Of a stretch of DNA of 11,375 bases, positions 1-7,997 are shown piece after piece. The notes below the pieces were generated by a model. The model made no database searches. It was not told the DNA's origin and was given only the letters and a program-made list of their open reading frames with translations. Position 1 is the first letter of the stretch. Each line of letters opens with the position of its first letter. Origin of the DNA: an uncultured bacterium (GTDB taxonomy: Bacteria; Patescibacteria; JAEDAM01; Absconditabacterales; Absconditicoccaceae); NCBI GenBank assembly GCA_937950065.1, contig CALFEN010000253.1, positions 1 to 11,375 on the forward strand, read 5' to 3'. The position numbers were made by a program, and so were the translations under genes.

Positions 1-1209
1 AATGAGATTACTATTATCCAAAAATTCTTCTATATTTCAATTAATTTTTTCTCGTTTATCTTTTTCAGTAATATTGTTTTGATTTGAATTATTTTTTAAT
101 TCCAATGGTTTCCTTATATTTATTTTTCTTTCAAGGATATTTACATCTATAGCATTTAAGTTGTTTACATCATAGCAAGGAATAATAACCACATTTTTTA
201 AGCTTTTTAAGAAAATTGCTATCTTAAAAAATTCTTTAACCTTATCTATTCATATTCTATCTATATCGTCTAATACTATTAATATTTTTTTATCCAATTT
301 TTCACTACATTCCCTAATATTATTTTTTATATCAGTTAAATTTTCGTTGAAAGATTTAGAAACTGAAAATCAAAACATATTAAATCAAATATTGATTCAT
401 CTGGAAGCATTTAAAAAAGAATTTAATTTTTTATCAAACTCTGGAAGGTTGTAATTCTCATAGATATATTTACTAAACTGAGATATAAATACATTAAATA
501 TATTTACTTCATTGTTATAAAGCCGCATATCAAATCTAAAAATATTATAATTTTGTTTCAAGTTCGTATCATCTAAAACATAATTCAAAAAAGTAGTTTT
601 ACCATCTCACCAAGATGATTCCAAAGAAATTACAAAATTATCAGTATTTACTTTACAAATGGTTTTCGCTAAATTATCTCATATATCTTTGTATCACAAT
701 ATATCTTGTTCTTGATCTTTTAAATCAATTGGTTCATCACATAAGAAAAAATCTTGATCATCCTTTTTAGAACTAATTTTATTTTGTTTTTTATCTATAA
801 AATTCTCTATAATCATGGTAAAGATTATAGAAATAATAGCTATTATAAAAAAGATATAGTTTATATTTACATAATAAATAGAGAAAGATCATATAATTAT
901 TAAAAAAATATCTGAGAAAACAAAATATTTCTGTTTCTTCCACCGAGAAATTGAAAAATTATAAATTTTTAATAAAAAATATATAAACAAAAATAATAAT
1001 AACGTTATAATCGTAAAATTTAATAATAGTGTATATTGATAGTCTTTTATTCATAAATAATATGATATTAATCACGATAGTCCTGAAATAAAATTATTAT
1101 CTAAATGAAAAGAATTTATAAAAATTTTTATACAAAAAGCAAATACAGCACTTCCTATATAAATGAAAGAAAAATTAATAAATTTATTTTTAATTTCTTT
1201 GATTTTCAT
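1..1209 (-). CDS. KAP-family membrane-anchored P-loop NTPase (partial)
   Basis: The first 403 residues are visible; the C-terminus runs off the window. Seen: the N-terminal 140 residues hold about four hydrophobic segments (roughly 13-31, 61-80, 99-114 and 116-134), then a DEPID...DILGY stretch (158-173) typical of the start of a KAP domain, a Walker A loop SSWGDGKTTF (198-207, Lys204) and a Walker B ILIVLDDIDR (309-318, Asp314/315). Known: KAP NTPases are STAND-like P-loop proteins with membrane segments, sometimes involved in phage exclusion (PifA) or membrane-associated signalling. The start is the first ATG after an in-frame TAA. Glycines before the GKT and elsewhere are encoded by TGA, so the gene reads only with TGA as Gly. 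Here the membrane segments precede the P-loop, whereas in many KAP proteins they are inserted within the domain. Role in defence is inference; family assignment is firm. Confidence 0.85.
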
Positions 1210-1301
1210 AATATTTTAAATTATAAATTTAAATAATATTATTATAGATATTTACAGTTAATAAATGGTTAATTTTAGTAAAAACTAATACTTCTTTATA
1301 A

Positions 1302-1329
1302 ATTATATAATTCTTTTTATAAAAATCAA
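1302..1329 (-). promoter_or_regulatory. Candidate promoter of the KAP NTPase gene
   Basis: On the minus strand TTGATT (1324-1329) and TATAAT (1302-1307) are separated by 16 bases, about 90 bases before the start codon. The -10 hexamer is perfect, but this AT-rich spacer makes chance matches common, so the call is tentative. Confidence 0.35.
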
Positions 1330-1379
1330 CATAATTCTTACATTTGAAATAAATTTTATAAACAAATATAATTTTCTCA

Positions 1380-1410
1380 TTGAATTTTTTTACAAAACAA
1401 TTATTATATT
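1380..1410 (+). promoter_or_regulatory. Candidate promoter of the structured RNA
   Basis: TTGAAT (1380-1385) and TATATT (1405-1410) lie just upstream of the long stem that starts at 1414. The 19-base spacer is longer than ideal. Its position, directly in front of an RNA-like element with its own terminator, is the main support. Confidence 0.35.
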
Positions 1411-1413
1411 AGT

Positions 1414-1542
1414 GCCAAATCGTTGTTAAAATAAAAAATTATTGAGATAGAAAGGCGGCATGCTTTTCTATGCTTCTGCTTTTCTATCAATAGAAAATTT
1501 TAGCAACGGTTTGGCGACCAGGAAAGTATGTCGCCTTTTTTT
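1414..1542 (+). ncRNA. Structured RNA, long imperfect stem plus intrinsic terminator
   Basis: Bases 1414-1432 pair with 1497-1515 over 19 positions, with GU wobbles at three of them and no break. Inside it a second stem pairs around 1447-1455 (GATAGAAAG) with CTTTTCTATC near 1479-1488, capped by a small GCAT/ATGC hairpin. The element ends in a terminator hairpin (GGCGAC...GTCGCC) and seven T. Wobble-tolerant pairing over such a length suggests an RNA rather than a DNA palindrome. It could be a free small RNA of about 130 nt (6S-like in its rod shape, though I cannot match it to 6S or any known family) or a transcription-attenuation leader for the gene at 1596, since the terminator shares bases 1513-1515 with the long stem. 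No reverse transcriptase lies beside it, so a retron is not supported. Confidence 0.6.
1513..1542 (+). terminator. Rho-independent terminator of the structured RNA
   Basis: Stem GGCGAC (1513-1518) with GTCGCC (1530-1535), loop of 11 bases, followed directly by seven T. This is the strongest intrinsic terminator in the left half of the window and is GC-rich against a very AT-rich background. The 54 bases between it and the next ATG carry no clear ribosome binding site. Confidence 0.8.
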
Positions 1543-1595
1543 AGTTAAGAAAAAAAACGACTGCTTCACTTTTTACTTACTAAAACAATATAAAA

Positions 1596-2411
1596 ATGTA
1601 TGAAAGATTTGTAAAACCTTTAACTTTCGCCGTCGTTTCATTAACCGTATGACGGATAATTATTCTAAAAACTTTTTTTGGATCACGAGGGAATCCCTCT
1701 CCTTCCAATTCTGTAGAGACTGATAGTCCTAAATTATCAGAAACGCCTATTCAAACAAATATAAATACCACAAAAACGAATATAAACAAAAATACTCAAC
1801 AAAATGTAGTTTCTAACTCTAATACTCAAACGACAACAAAAACAGAAAATAATGAAGTCAAAAAAGCTAATGTAGAAACAAAAAAGGCAGACACTACTCC
1901 AGCTTCTAATTCTAATTTATCAGAAATAGATAATAATCTTCATGATGCCACATATAATATAGGAGAGAACGATGATTTTGCAAATTCCCTTGTTGCGGAA
2001 TTTAAAAAACTCTGATATTCTGAAGATGAATCTAAAACAGCGGTAATAAGTATTTTAAGATTGGTAGTTATAGAGAAAACTGACGAGTACAATACTGAAG
2101 AAGAAAAAAAAGAAGTAGAGTTTAAATGGGATTCCTCAAACAATAAAAAAATGATTTGAGAATTGAAAAAATTATTTATCAGGCTAAAAAAATGTAAATG
2201 AGAATGAAATACTCCTTTTAACAAAATATCAGATTGAATAATTGCTACTCAAGAACTGGTTAATGAAAATTGATACGAGAAAGTAAGTATTAGGTATATA
2301 ATAAAATATTTACTTGCTGCTTCTGAAGATAATGATGAGATGAAAGATATGACCATGGCAGAATTTTGCTCTATAGGCGCAAATTATTTAATAAAGCTAC
2401 TAAATAACTAG
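1596..2411 (+). CDS. Membrane-anchored protein with Asn/Thr-rich linker, unknown function
   Basis: 271 residues, not recognised. Seen: residues 9-29 form one hydrophobic segment (interrupted by Arg20) that would act as a signal anchor; no lipobox cysteine follows. Residues about 30-110 are a low-complexity linker rich in Asn, Thr, Ser, Lys and Gln, of the kind found in extracytoplasmic stalks. Residues 115-271 look folded and mostly helical, with an acidic, Glu/Lys-rich stretch near 160-175 and a short conserved-looking end near MAEFCSIGANYL. I infer that the C-terminal part is exposed outside the cell. The gene contains several TGA codons read as Gly, including residue 19, and ends at TAG. 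It lies 54 bases after the terminator of the structured RNA and could be controlled by read-through of it. Its partner or substrate cannot be inferred. Confidence 0.8.
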
Positions 2412-2434
2412 TTTTTTCTTATTATTAAAAACCA

Positions 2435-2460
2435 ACTTAAAACATATTTTAAGTCAGTTT
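2435..2460 (+). terminator. Hairpin terminator after the anchored-protein gene
   Basis: A perfect 8-bp stem ACTTAAAA/TTTTAAGT with a 4-base loop (2435-2454), 23 bases after the TAG stop and followed by T-rich sequence to about 2470. The stem is AT-only apart from one CG pair, so termination strength is uncertain. A near copy of the hairpin and its T-rich tail occurs at 4189-4208 in the opposite orientation. Confidence 0.5.
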
Positions 2461-2473
2461 CTCGTTTTTATTA

Positions 2474-2593
2474 AAGAAATTTGATTTTACAAATAATAGA
2501 ATAATATTTACTACTGATAATGGGAATATGTATAATTACCAAGGTAGTGAAGTGCAATATGTAGATATACCCGAAAAATGGTTTAATGAGTAA
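2474..2593 (+). pseudogene. Possible 3' remnant of a gene
   Basis: An open stretch of 39 codons with protein-like composition (it contains TTDNGNMYNY and VDIPEKWFNE) ends at TAA 2591-2593. There is no convincing start: an in-frame TAA lies upstream near 2448, and the only in-frame ATG (2528) would give 21 residues. It sits between a terminator and the convergent end of the ATPase gene, which fits debris from an insertion or deletion. It could also be a chance open stretch. No family recognised. Confidence 0.3.
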
Positions 2594-2706
2594 AGAATCT
2601 TTTTAAATCTTTGGCATAAAATTCATAAATATTTGTCTTAATTCTTCGGAAATTTCTGTATTAAAAAGATCTATAACTTGATTTATATATAAATTTCGGG
2701 TATATC
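2564..2706. repeat. 13-bp perfect inverted repeat at the end of the ATPase gene
   Basis: GATATACCCGAAA at 2564-2576 is matched by its exact reverse complement at 2694-2706, 117 bases away. One arm lies in the plus-strand remnant, the other inside the last 35 codons of the ATPase-DUF4435 gene. The arms contain a CCCG core that is rare in this AT-rich DNA. Confidence 0.55.
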
Positions 2707-4117
2707 ATTCTAATAATTGTCCTATTTTGCCTTTTATTCCCTTTGTATTTACCTTTTCTAGAAAATTATTATAATCTTTTTCTTTTTCTATATAACCCCA
2801 TTTTTCATTTATCTCATAATAATTATCTTTAAATTCATAATTATTCCCTATATTGAAATTTTTTAAAGATTTGTTAAAAGACTGTATAATAAAATTTTTA
2901 TAAAAAATTTTTTTAAAAGAATTATCTTTTTTTAGAGAAAAGATATCTTTTTTAAATTCTTCAAATTTCTCATCAAAATTTTCTTTTCCCTGATAATTAT
3001 AAAAAAATTGTAAAATTTCTTTTTTAAAAAATATATTTTCAAATAAAGCAAAGGGTATTGTATGAATATTATCTTCATTTAATTTACTTATACTATTATC
3101 ATCTCTAAAGTCTTTGTCTATTAATCAATAATATTCTTTATTATAATTCTGTTTAAATTTTTTGAGTGTTCTTGTATAATTTATTACATTTTCACATGAA
3201 CCAACAGAAACAACTTTAAAATCCTTATATATTTTTTGATAAAATTTTTTATCATAATCCTCTACAGATTCTACAAATAAAATTTTATCTTTTTTTGATC
3301 AGATAATTTGCAATATCAAGTCTTCTGGAATATCTTCATTTTCAAGTTTTTCTATTTCCCATTGGTCCTTATAATTAAAAGATTTTATTCGGAATTTAGT
3401 ACAATTTATTCTTGATTGAACAAAATCTATGTTATGAGAGATATATACAAACGAACAATCAAGTCTTTCTGCTTCTATAAAGTCCCATAATTCAGTTAAA
3501 ATAGAATGATTTAAATAAGTTTCTCATTCATCTACTATGATAATTGAATTTTCTTTAAAACACATACATTTTATTATAAAATATAGACAAGCTCTTTCTC
3601 CATCTGATAAATTTTCTATATCATATTCTTCATTATCATCTACTATTTTTATTTTTCAATTTATAATCTTACAGGTTTTATTAATAAATATTTTTCACCA
3701 AATTTCAAAGATTTTTTCCGCCTTTGTTTTTGGTCTATTGTATGGTGAAGTTTCATCGTACTCTCTACTTGCTTCAGCATGTTCTCTTTCATCGTTCCTT
3801 AATATCGCTTCTAAATTTGCATCAAAATCGTCTTGTATCCGATTATTTGTAGATATGGTAGAATGGGATAAAGATATACTTCAACGTCAAGGAGCTTGAA
3901 CTACTTGTAAACTTGTATTTAAATTTTCGTCGCTTTTCCCTTTAAAATTACCTTGATATATTGTTAAGTTTTTTTGAGAGGTAATTATTTCACTATTTTT
4001 TTTATTTGTATTAAATATAGCTCTAGCTATATATGATTTCCCTGCTCCATTAGTTCACAAAATAGCACAATTTTTTGTGTCAAAATTTAAAGAATCTTTT
4101 CAATAATTAATTTTCAT
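2603..4117 (-). CDS. Fused ABC-type ATPase and DUF4435/TOPRIM-like protein (PARIS AriA-AriB-like)
   Basis: 504 residues, complete. Seen: Walker A GTNGAGKS (21-28, Lys27; Gly21 is TGA), signature LSDGE (170-174), Walker B SIIIVDEGE with Asp196 and Glu197, and an H-loop YISHN (His228). After about residue 270 a second domain begins: ILFVES (Glu283) with Asp287, a VVSVGSCENV strand-helix, LIDKDFR with Asp334 and Asp336, and FALFENIFF (Glu360). Known: Glu...DxD is the metal-binding pattern of TOPRIM folds, and the IDxDF plus ExN spacing is that of DUF4435. An AAA15/ABC ATPase with a DUF4435 nuclease is the make-up of PARIS (AriA, AriB), in which the nuclease is released on sensing phage proteins; fused versions are known. 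Inferred: a compact single-gene abortive-infection protein. OLD/GajA ATPase-TOPRIM proteins are the main alternative. An in-frame TAA directly precedes the chosen ATG. No partner gene lies beside it. Confidence 0.8.
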
Positions 4118-4150
4118 TTAAATATATGAAGTATAAAGTATTTATAAAAT

Positions 4151-4178
4151 AATATATCCTATTTATATAAAAAAACAA
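4151..4178 (-). promoter_or_regulatory. Candidate promoter of the ATPase-DUF4435 gene
   Basis: On the minus strand TTGTTT (4173-4178) and TATATT (4151-4156) are spaced by 16 bases, about 33 bases before the start codon. The same pair of hexamers at the same spacing precedes the gene at 10008. A second -10-like TATACT lies nearer the start (4130-4135) without a clear -35. Confidence 0.4.
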
Positions 4179-4188
4179 GAAAACTTTC

Positions 4189-4208
4189 ACTTAAAATACA
4201 TTTTAAGT
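4189..4208. repeat. Palindromic hairpin between divergent genes, copy of the one at 2435
   Basis: ACTTAAAA and TTTTAAGT arms with a 4-base loop. It differs from the hairpin at 2435-2454 only in the loop. Read on the minus strand it is also followed by a similar T-rich tail (AGTTTTCTTG then seven T). It lies between the promoters of the ATPase gene and the four-gene operon, so it may be an operator for both, a terminator, or one end of a mobile cassette holding the ATPase gene. Confidence 0.5.
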
Positions 4209-4239
4209 AGAGAGTTAATTTTCAAAACAAAAAATATAT

Positions 4240-4268
4240 TTGACAAAATAGAAAGAAAAATATATAAT
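4240..4268 (+). promoter_or_regulatory. Consensus sigma-70 promoter of the four-gene operon
   Basis: TTGACA (4240-4245) and TATAAT (4263-4268) match the housekeeping consensus at all twelve positions, with the optimal 17-base spacer. Transcription should start near 4275, one base before an ATG at 4276 that opens a 14-codon reading frame, and about 24 bases before the ATG of the first operon gene. Confidence 0.85.
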
Positions 4269-4298
4269 AAATATAATGGATTTATTATGAAAAAATAG

Positions 4299-4574
4299 AT
4301 GACAAAGAAAGAAGTGGTAGTATATGTATTAAAGATGCTGAAAGAGGAAGGAGTGCAGATATGAGAGTGATTACTGGAATTTGTGGAATATAGTAAATAT
4401 GTAGATGACAAAATAATACAGACCGTCCTGGATACAATGAATAAACATTTGAATAAATCAGTAAGAGAAGACAGACTAAGGAATATGTATGTATGAAGAC
4501 AAATGCTATTGAAAATAAAAGAGAAAGAAGATGAAGAGAATATGGATTTTGAAGATTTGTTAAATAATATCTAA
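4299..4574 (+). CDS. Small helical protein, first gene of the operon
   Basis: 91 residues, not recognised. Seen: almost entirely helix-forming, with a first half of alternating charged and hydrophobic residues (VVVYVLKMLKEEG, then an acidic-aromatic LLEFVEYSKYVDD), a basic patch near HLNKSVREDRLR, and a strongly acidic tail (EKEDEENMDFEDLL). No membrane segment or signal peptide. Three TGA codons are read as Gly. The start is the first ATG that gives the full frame; an upstream ATG at 4287 reaches TAG after two codons and one at 4276 runs in another frame. There is no Shine-Dalgarno sequence. It is 20 bases from the next gene and shares its promoter, so it probably works with the 849-residue protein, perhaps as a small cytosolic partner. 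It could also be a regulator, but I see no recognisable DNA-binding motif. Confidence 0.8.
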
Positions 4575-4594
4575 AATAAACATAAAAATTAAAG

Positions 4595-7144
4595 ATGTCA
4601 TGAAGTGAAAAGTTTATTAAGAAAATAGATTCAGACAATAGCGGAGATATATCTACAAAAGAGTTAGAAAAATTTTTTGATGAAAAGAATAGAAATTTCA
4701 AAAAGAATGTAAAGATTTTTTCAGAAACATACACAAACAAAGAAAACTTAAGTGAATTGAAAAAGGCACTAAAGATGCCGTTAACCCAAGAATTAAATGA
4801 TGTGATAAATAAATTAAAAAACTGAAATGATATTAAGACACTTAATCCATTTGAAATAAGAATGGTGCAGTTATACAGAATGGTAATACTCTGAGATGAA
4901 ACAGCACAAATCACAGGTGAAATGCAATGATGAGTAATGAATAAAGATTATATTTTTCTAATGCAGTGTTTAAATAAAGGCACTACTGAACCACAACTTC
5001 CAACAGATATATATCCACAGACAAATAATGATAAATTTACAGATGATTTATTACAGCCAAAAACTCCAGACCAAAGAGCCGATGAAATATTAAAAAAGCC
5101 AAGGATAGATGCGGATACTGCTCAAAGAATGTATGTTAAAGATAGAATAAAAAGCGGAAATCTTGATTGAGTGGATTATATGAGGAAATGATTTATGAAA
5201 AACTGAAACGATGAAAATATACTAAATGAAGAACTGGAAAATAGTATAATAGAAGACAACAATAATGTTGATATAAACAAGATAAAAGAAGTATTATCTA
5301 GTCCTAAGACAGAAAAAGCTTTAGCAGAATTAGTTGAATGAAATGAAAATGGGATTAGAGAAATAATCACTAATTTTGGGATACAAAATCAGAGTGATAT
5401 AACCATGGACGGCACTATGATAGAAGACAATAAAGTAGAGAAAATAATAAATAGACTTAAAGAGATAATAAAACATATAAAAGAACAAGCCGAAAAAGAG
5501 TTGAAAGACTGACAAGTAAAACAACAAATAAAGAATGAATTTTTGGCAAAAGCATTCCCTGGTAAAACAGATTTCACAGAAGAAGAAAACAAAAATATAG
5601 ATGAAAATATGGACATTATCATCGAGCAGTTGATACAGGATAAGATAATCACAGATATGAAATTATGTATCAGGACAAACTTGCTGAAACATACGATCCA
5701 AAACAATGAAAGTTTGAAAACAGATAAAGTCGTTGATAAATATGCAGAAATACAATGAATTGGTAGAATTTCAGATGAATCTATGCATAATATTTGAGAG
5801 ATTTCCAAGGAAATAGCTACAGAATGAGCTATGATTTTGATAACAATGTGAGTATGAACCATAGTAGCAAGACTATCAGTTTCAGCTTTGAGAATGTGAA
5901 TAAATACATACAGGACAGCCAGATGACTTGAAGTATTAAACAATACTATAAGACTTTGAAATCTATGAAAAAATATGCTGGTATGAAGCGAAGTACTTGC
6001 TTCATGAGTATGACTAAATATATGAACTAGTATTTGAGAATGAGTATTCAGGAAAATAATTTGAGAAAATTTTGACACACAAGAAGTAATGCATAACATA
6101 ACAAACTTTGAAAATAATATGATGAGTATAGCATTTGCCTGAGGAATGAGATGATTTGCAGTATGAGAACATATGGCACTGAGCGCTTTAAAAACTAAAA
6201 TGAATCCTACTGAAACTATAATGAAAGTAGTGAAACATTGAATGAAATGAGCAGAAGCTTGAGCAATAAATTTCATAGAAAACGACATCATACCATTTAC
6301 TTTTGAGTGATGAGAAACAAAAGAATGGACTGTATGAAAATATATGAAAGCACTATGACTGGTGTATGCATACAGCTATGTAAATAAAAAATGATGAAAG
6401 ATTAATGACAGATTAGAACAAATAGAACAAAAATGATGAAAAATCCTCTGAGCTAAAATAAAAGAACTTATAGTGAAAGAAGAAGGATCATTTAATATAG
6501 TATTGTGATTACCAAACAATAAATCAGTTATATTAAACCAAAATTGACAGGAAATAGATAGAGAAGGAAATGTAATCCCAAAAGAGAATGTAGTATTGTA
6601 TTGAGCAAATAACCAGCCGTTGAAACAGGAAGCTAAAGAACCATGAGTATTGTTTGACCAATATGGGAAAGTGATACCAGTCACTGAGAATAAAAAACCT
6701 GAACATAAAAACCATGAAGACCCTGCCAAACATCCATTAGAGCCAGAAGTAAGAGTTAACTTATTGAAATTAGCATTAAAAGATGAAAAGATATTTACCT
6801 CATTTAGAGAATGAATTAAAAGCGGGAATCTGGAGGAAAAATTGGATAGACATATGTTAAAAGAAAGACTTGAAGAGATAGTAAACAAAGAGAATCACGG
6901 ACACAAAAAAATAGAAATCACAGAACATCAGGTAGAAAAACTATATTTGAAGCTGGAAGAAATAAAAGAGATAGTAGTAAAATCAAATAACCTACAACAA
7001 GAACTTGAAAAACTTTTGAAAGATGAAAACATAACTCCTAAAAATACCAAAGAATATAATAATATCATCAGAGATATAATAGAGTTAGGTGTAGAAATAA
7101 GAGAATCATTACTAAAACCTAACGAAAAAACATTTAGAGATTAA
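4595..7144 (+). CDS. Large glycine-rich protein with N-terminal EF-hand, unknown function
   Basis: 849 residues, one uninterrupted frame only if TGA is Gly: I count about 46 TGA codons against about 16 GGN. Seen in order: a canonical EF-hand loop DSDNSGDISTKE (12-23) with ligands at all expected positions; charged helical sequence to about 400; a glycine-rich, hydrophobic-to-amphipathic region with segments near 411-436, 461-485 and 509-535 that may insert in membrane; a stretch with short NQNG/REGNVIP/DQYGKVIPV turns near 635-700; and a charged helical or coiled-coil C-terminus (about 745-849). The motif IKSGNL occurs twice (185-190 and 741-746) in helical surroundings, hinting at a duplicated module. 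No classical signal peptide is visible. Its neighbours are co-transcribed small and paralogous proteins. I infer a calcium-binding, membrane-associated scaffold or export-related protein; no known family is recognised and no catalytic motif is seen. Confidence 0.85.
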
Positions 7145-7154
7145 AATAATAATT

Positions 7155-7997
7155 ATGACTAAAGAAATTATCAATCAAGGGAAGGAATTAGAAACGGTTG
7201 AATCAAAATTTAACAAAACTAAAGAAATCATAGAAAAAATCTATGGTAAAGATATTGAAGTTAAATTAATAGAAATTGACTGAAAAAAATTGATTACAAT
7301 GTGATATGTAAACAATTGAAGAATTGAACAATTTTGGAGTTTAGATTGATACGATATAGCAACAAGATGAAATTGAATAGACATATATTTTTTGGTACTA
7401 AAACAGTTATGAATAAATGAAGAAGTTTTTAAAGAATTAACTAAAACAGATATTAAAAAATTATACCATACTTATTTAAAAATGTCTTATTTTTATGATA
7501 GATTAGACATTTCTGGATCTATCAGTCCTAAAAGTAAAAGACATTACAATCATGAGAATATTAGAGATTATTCTCTTATAAATAGTCCATTTATGACAAT
7601 GTTTGATTTTGCATTAATTAAATCATTATGAAGATTTGATAAAGATTCCTTTAAAGATGATAATGACAGGGAAGAGGTATTAAAAAAGAAAAAGGCAGAA
7701 CTGAAATACTGGATAAAAAATTGAGTAGATGATGTTGATTTATTTATTATGCCGAAATTTTTACCTGACTATGCTATAGCTGATAAAAAACAAGCAAGAG
7801 ATATCGTCACAAAACATGGACAATTACTAACAAATAAAAAAATCATCACAAAAGAAAATATTGATTTTATACTAAAACAATGATTAATTACCGAAGACGA
7901 AGCTAATGAATACAATAGGCTAATAGAAGAAAGAGATAGTAAAAAAGATATTGATAAAGACTTAGAAAAACTTAAAGGTAAAGTTTCTAATAATTAA
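7155..7997 (+). CDS. Tandem paralogue A, unknown function
   Basis: 280 residues, ten bases after the 849-residue gene and eight before its paralogue. No family recognised. Seen: a variable N-terminal half with GKKLITMGYVNNGRIEQFWS-like beta-rich sequence followed by LDGYD, then YFLVLKQLGI, LYHTYLKMSYFYDR and YSLINSPFMTMFDFA blocks shared with paralogue B; and a C-terminal half (about residues 162-261) almost identical to B, containing LKYWIKNGVDDVDLFIMP, a helical LTNKKIITKENIDFILKQG and LITEDEANEYN. Ten TGA codons are read as Gly. No signal peptide or membrane segment is evident, so it is probably cytosolic or exported by an unknown route. The calcium-loop-like motif of paralogue B is degenerate here. 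Function may be to pair with the large protein upstream; this is inference from the operon. Confidence 0.82.

Noticed and set aside
1414..1542. Retron or reverse-transcriptase-associated RNA
   Set aside because: The stem flanks look retron-like, but no reverse transcriptase (no YxDD motif) is encoded nearby.
3537..3899. A 120-residue plus-strand frame
   Set aside because: It lies wholly inside the ATPase-DUF4435 gene, opposite the signature and Walker B motifs, and has no motif of its own.
4285..4914. Minus-strand frames of 209 and 74 residues across the operon start
   Set aside because: They are Ser/Phe/Leu/Ile-rich shadows of the 91- and 849-residue genes and would run over the consensus plus-strand promoter.
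5389..6291. A 300-residue open frame on the minus strand
   Set aside because: It is the antisense shadow of the 849-residue gene. That region is rich in TGA on the plus strand, which reads TCA (Ser) on the minus strand, so long Ser-rich antisense frames arise automatically. Its composition is not protein-like.
4595..7144. A set of decayed gene fragments or many small proteins
   Set aside because: Under the standard code the region looks fragmented, but all pieces are in one frame separated only by TGA, with no frameshift, which fits a single gene with recoded UGA.
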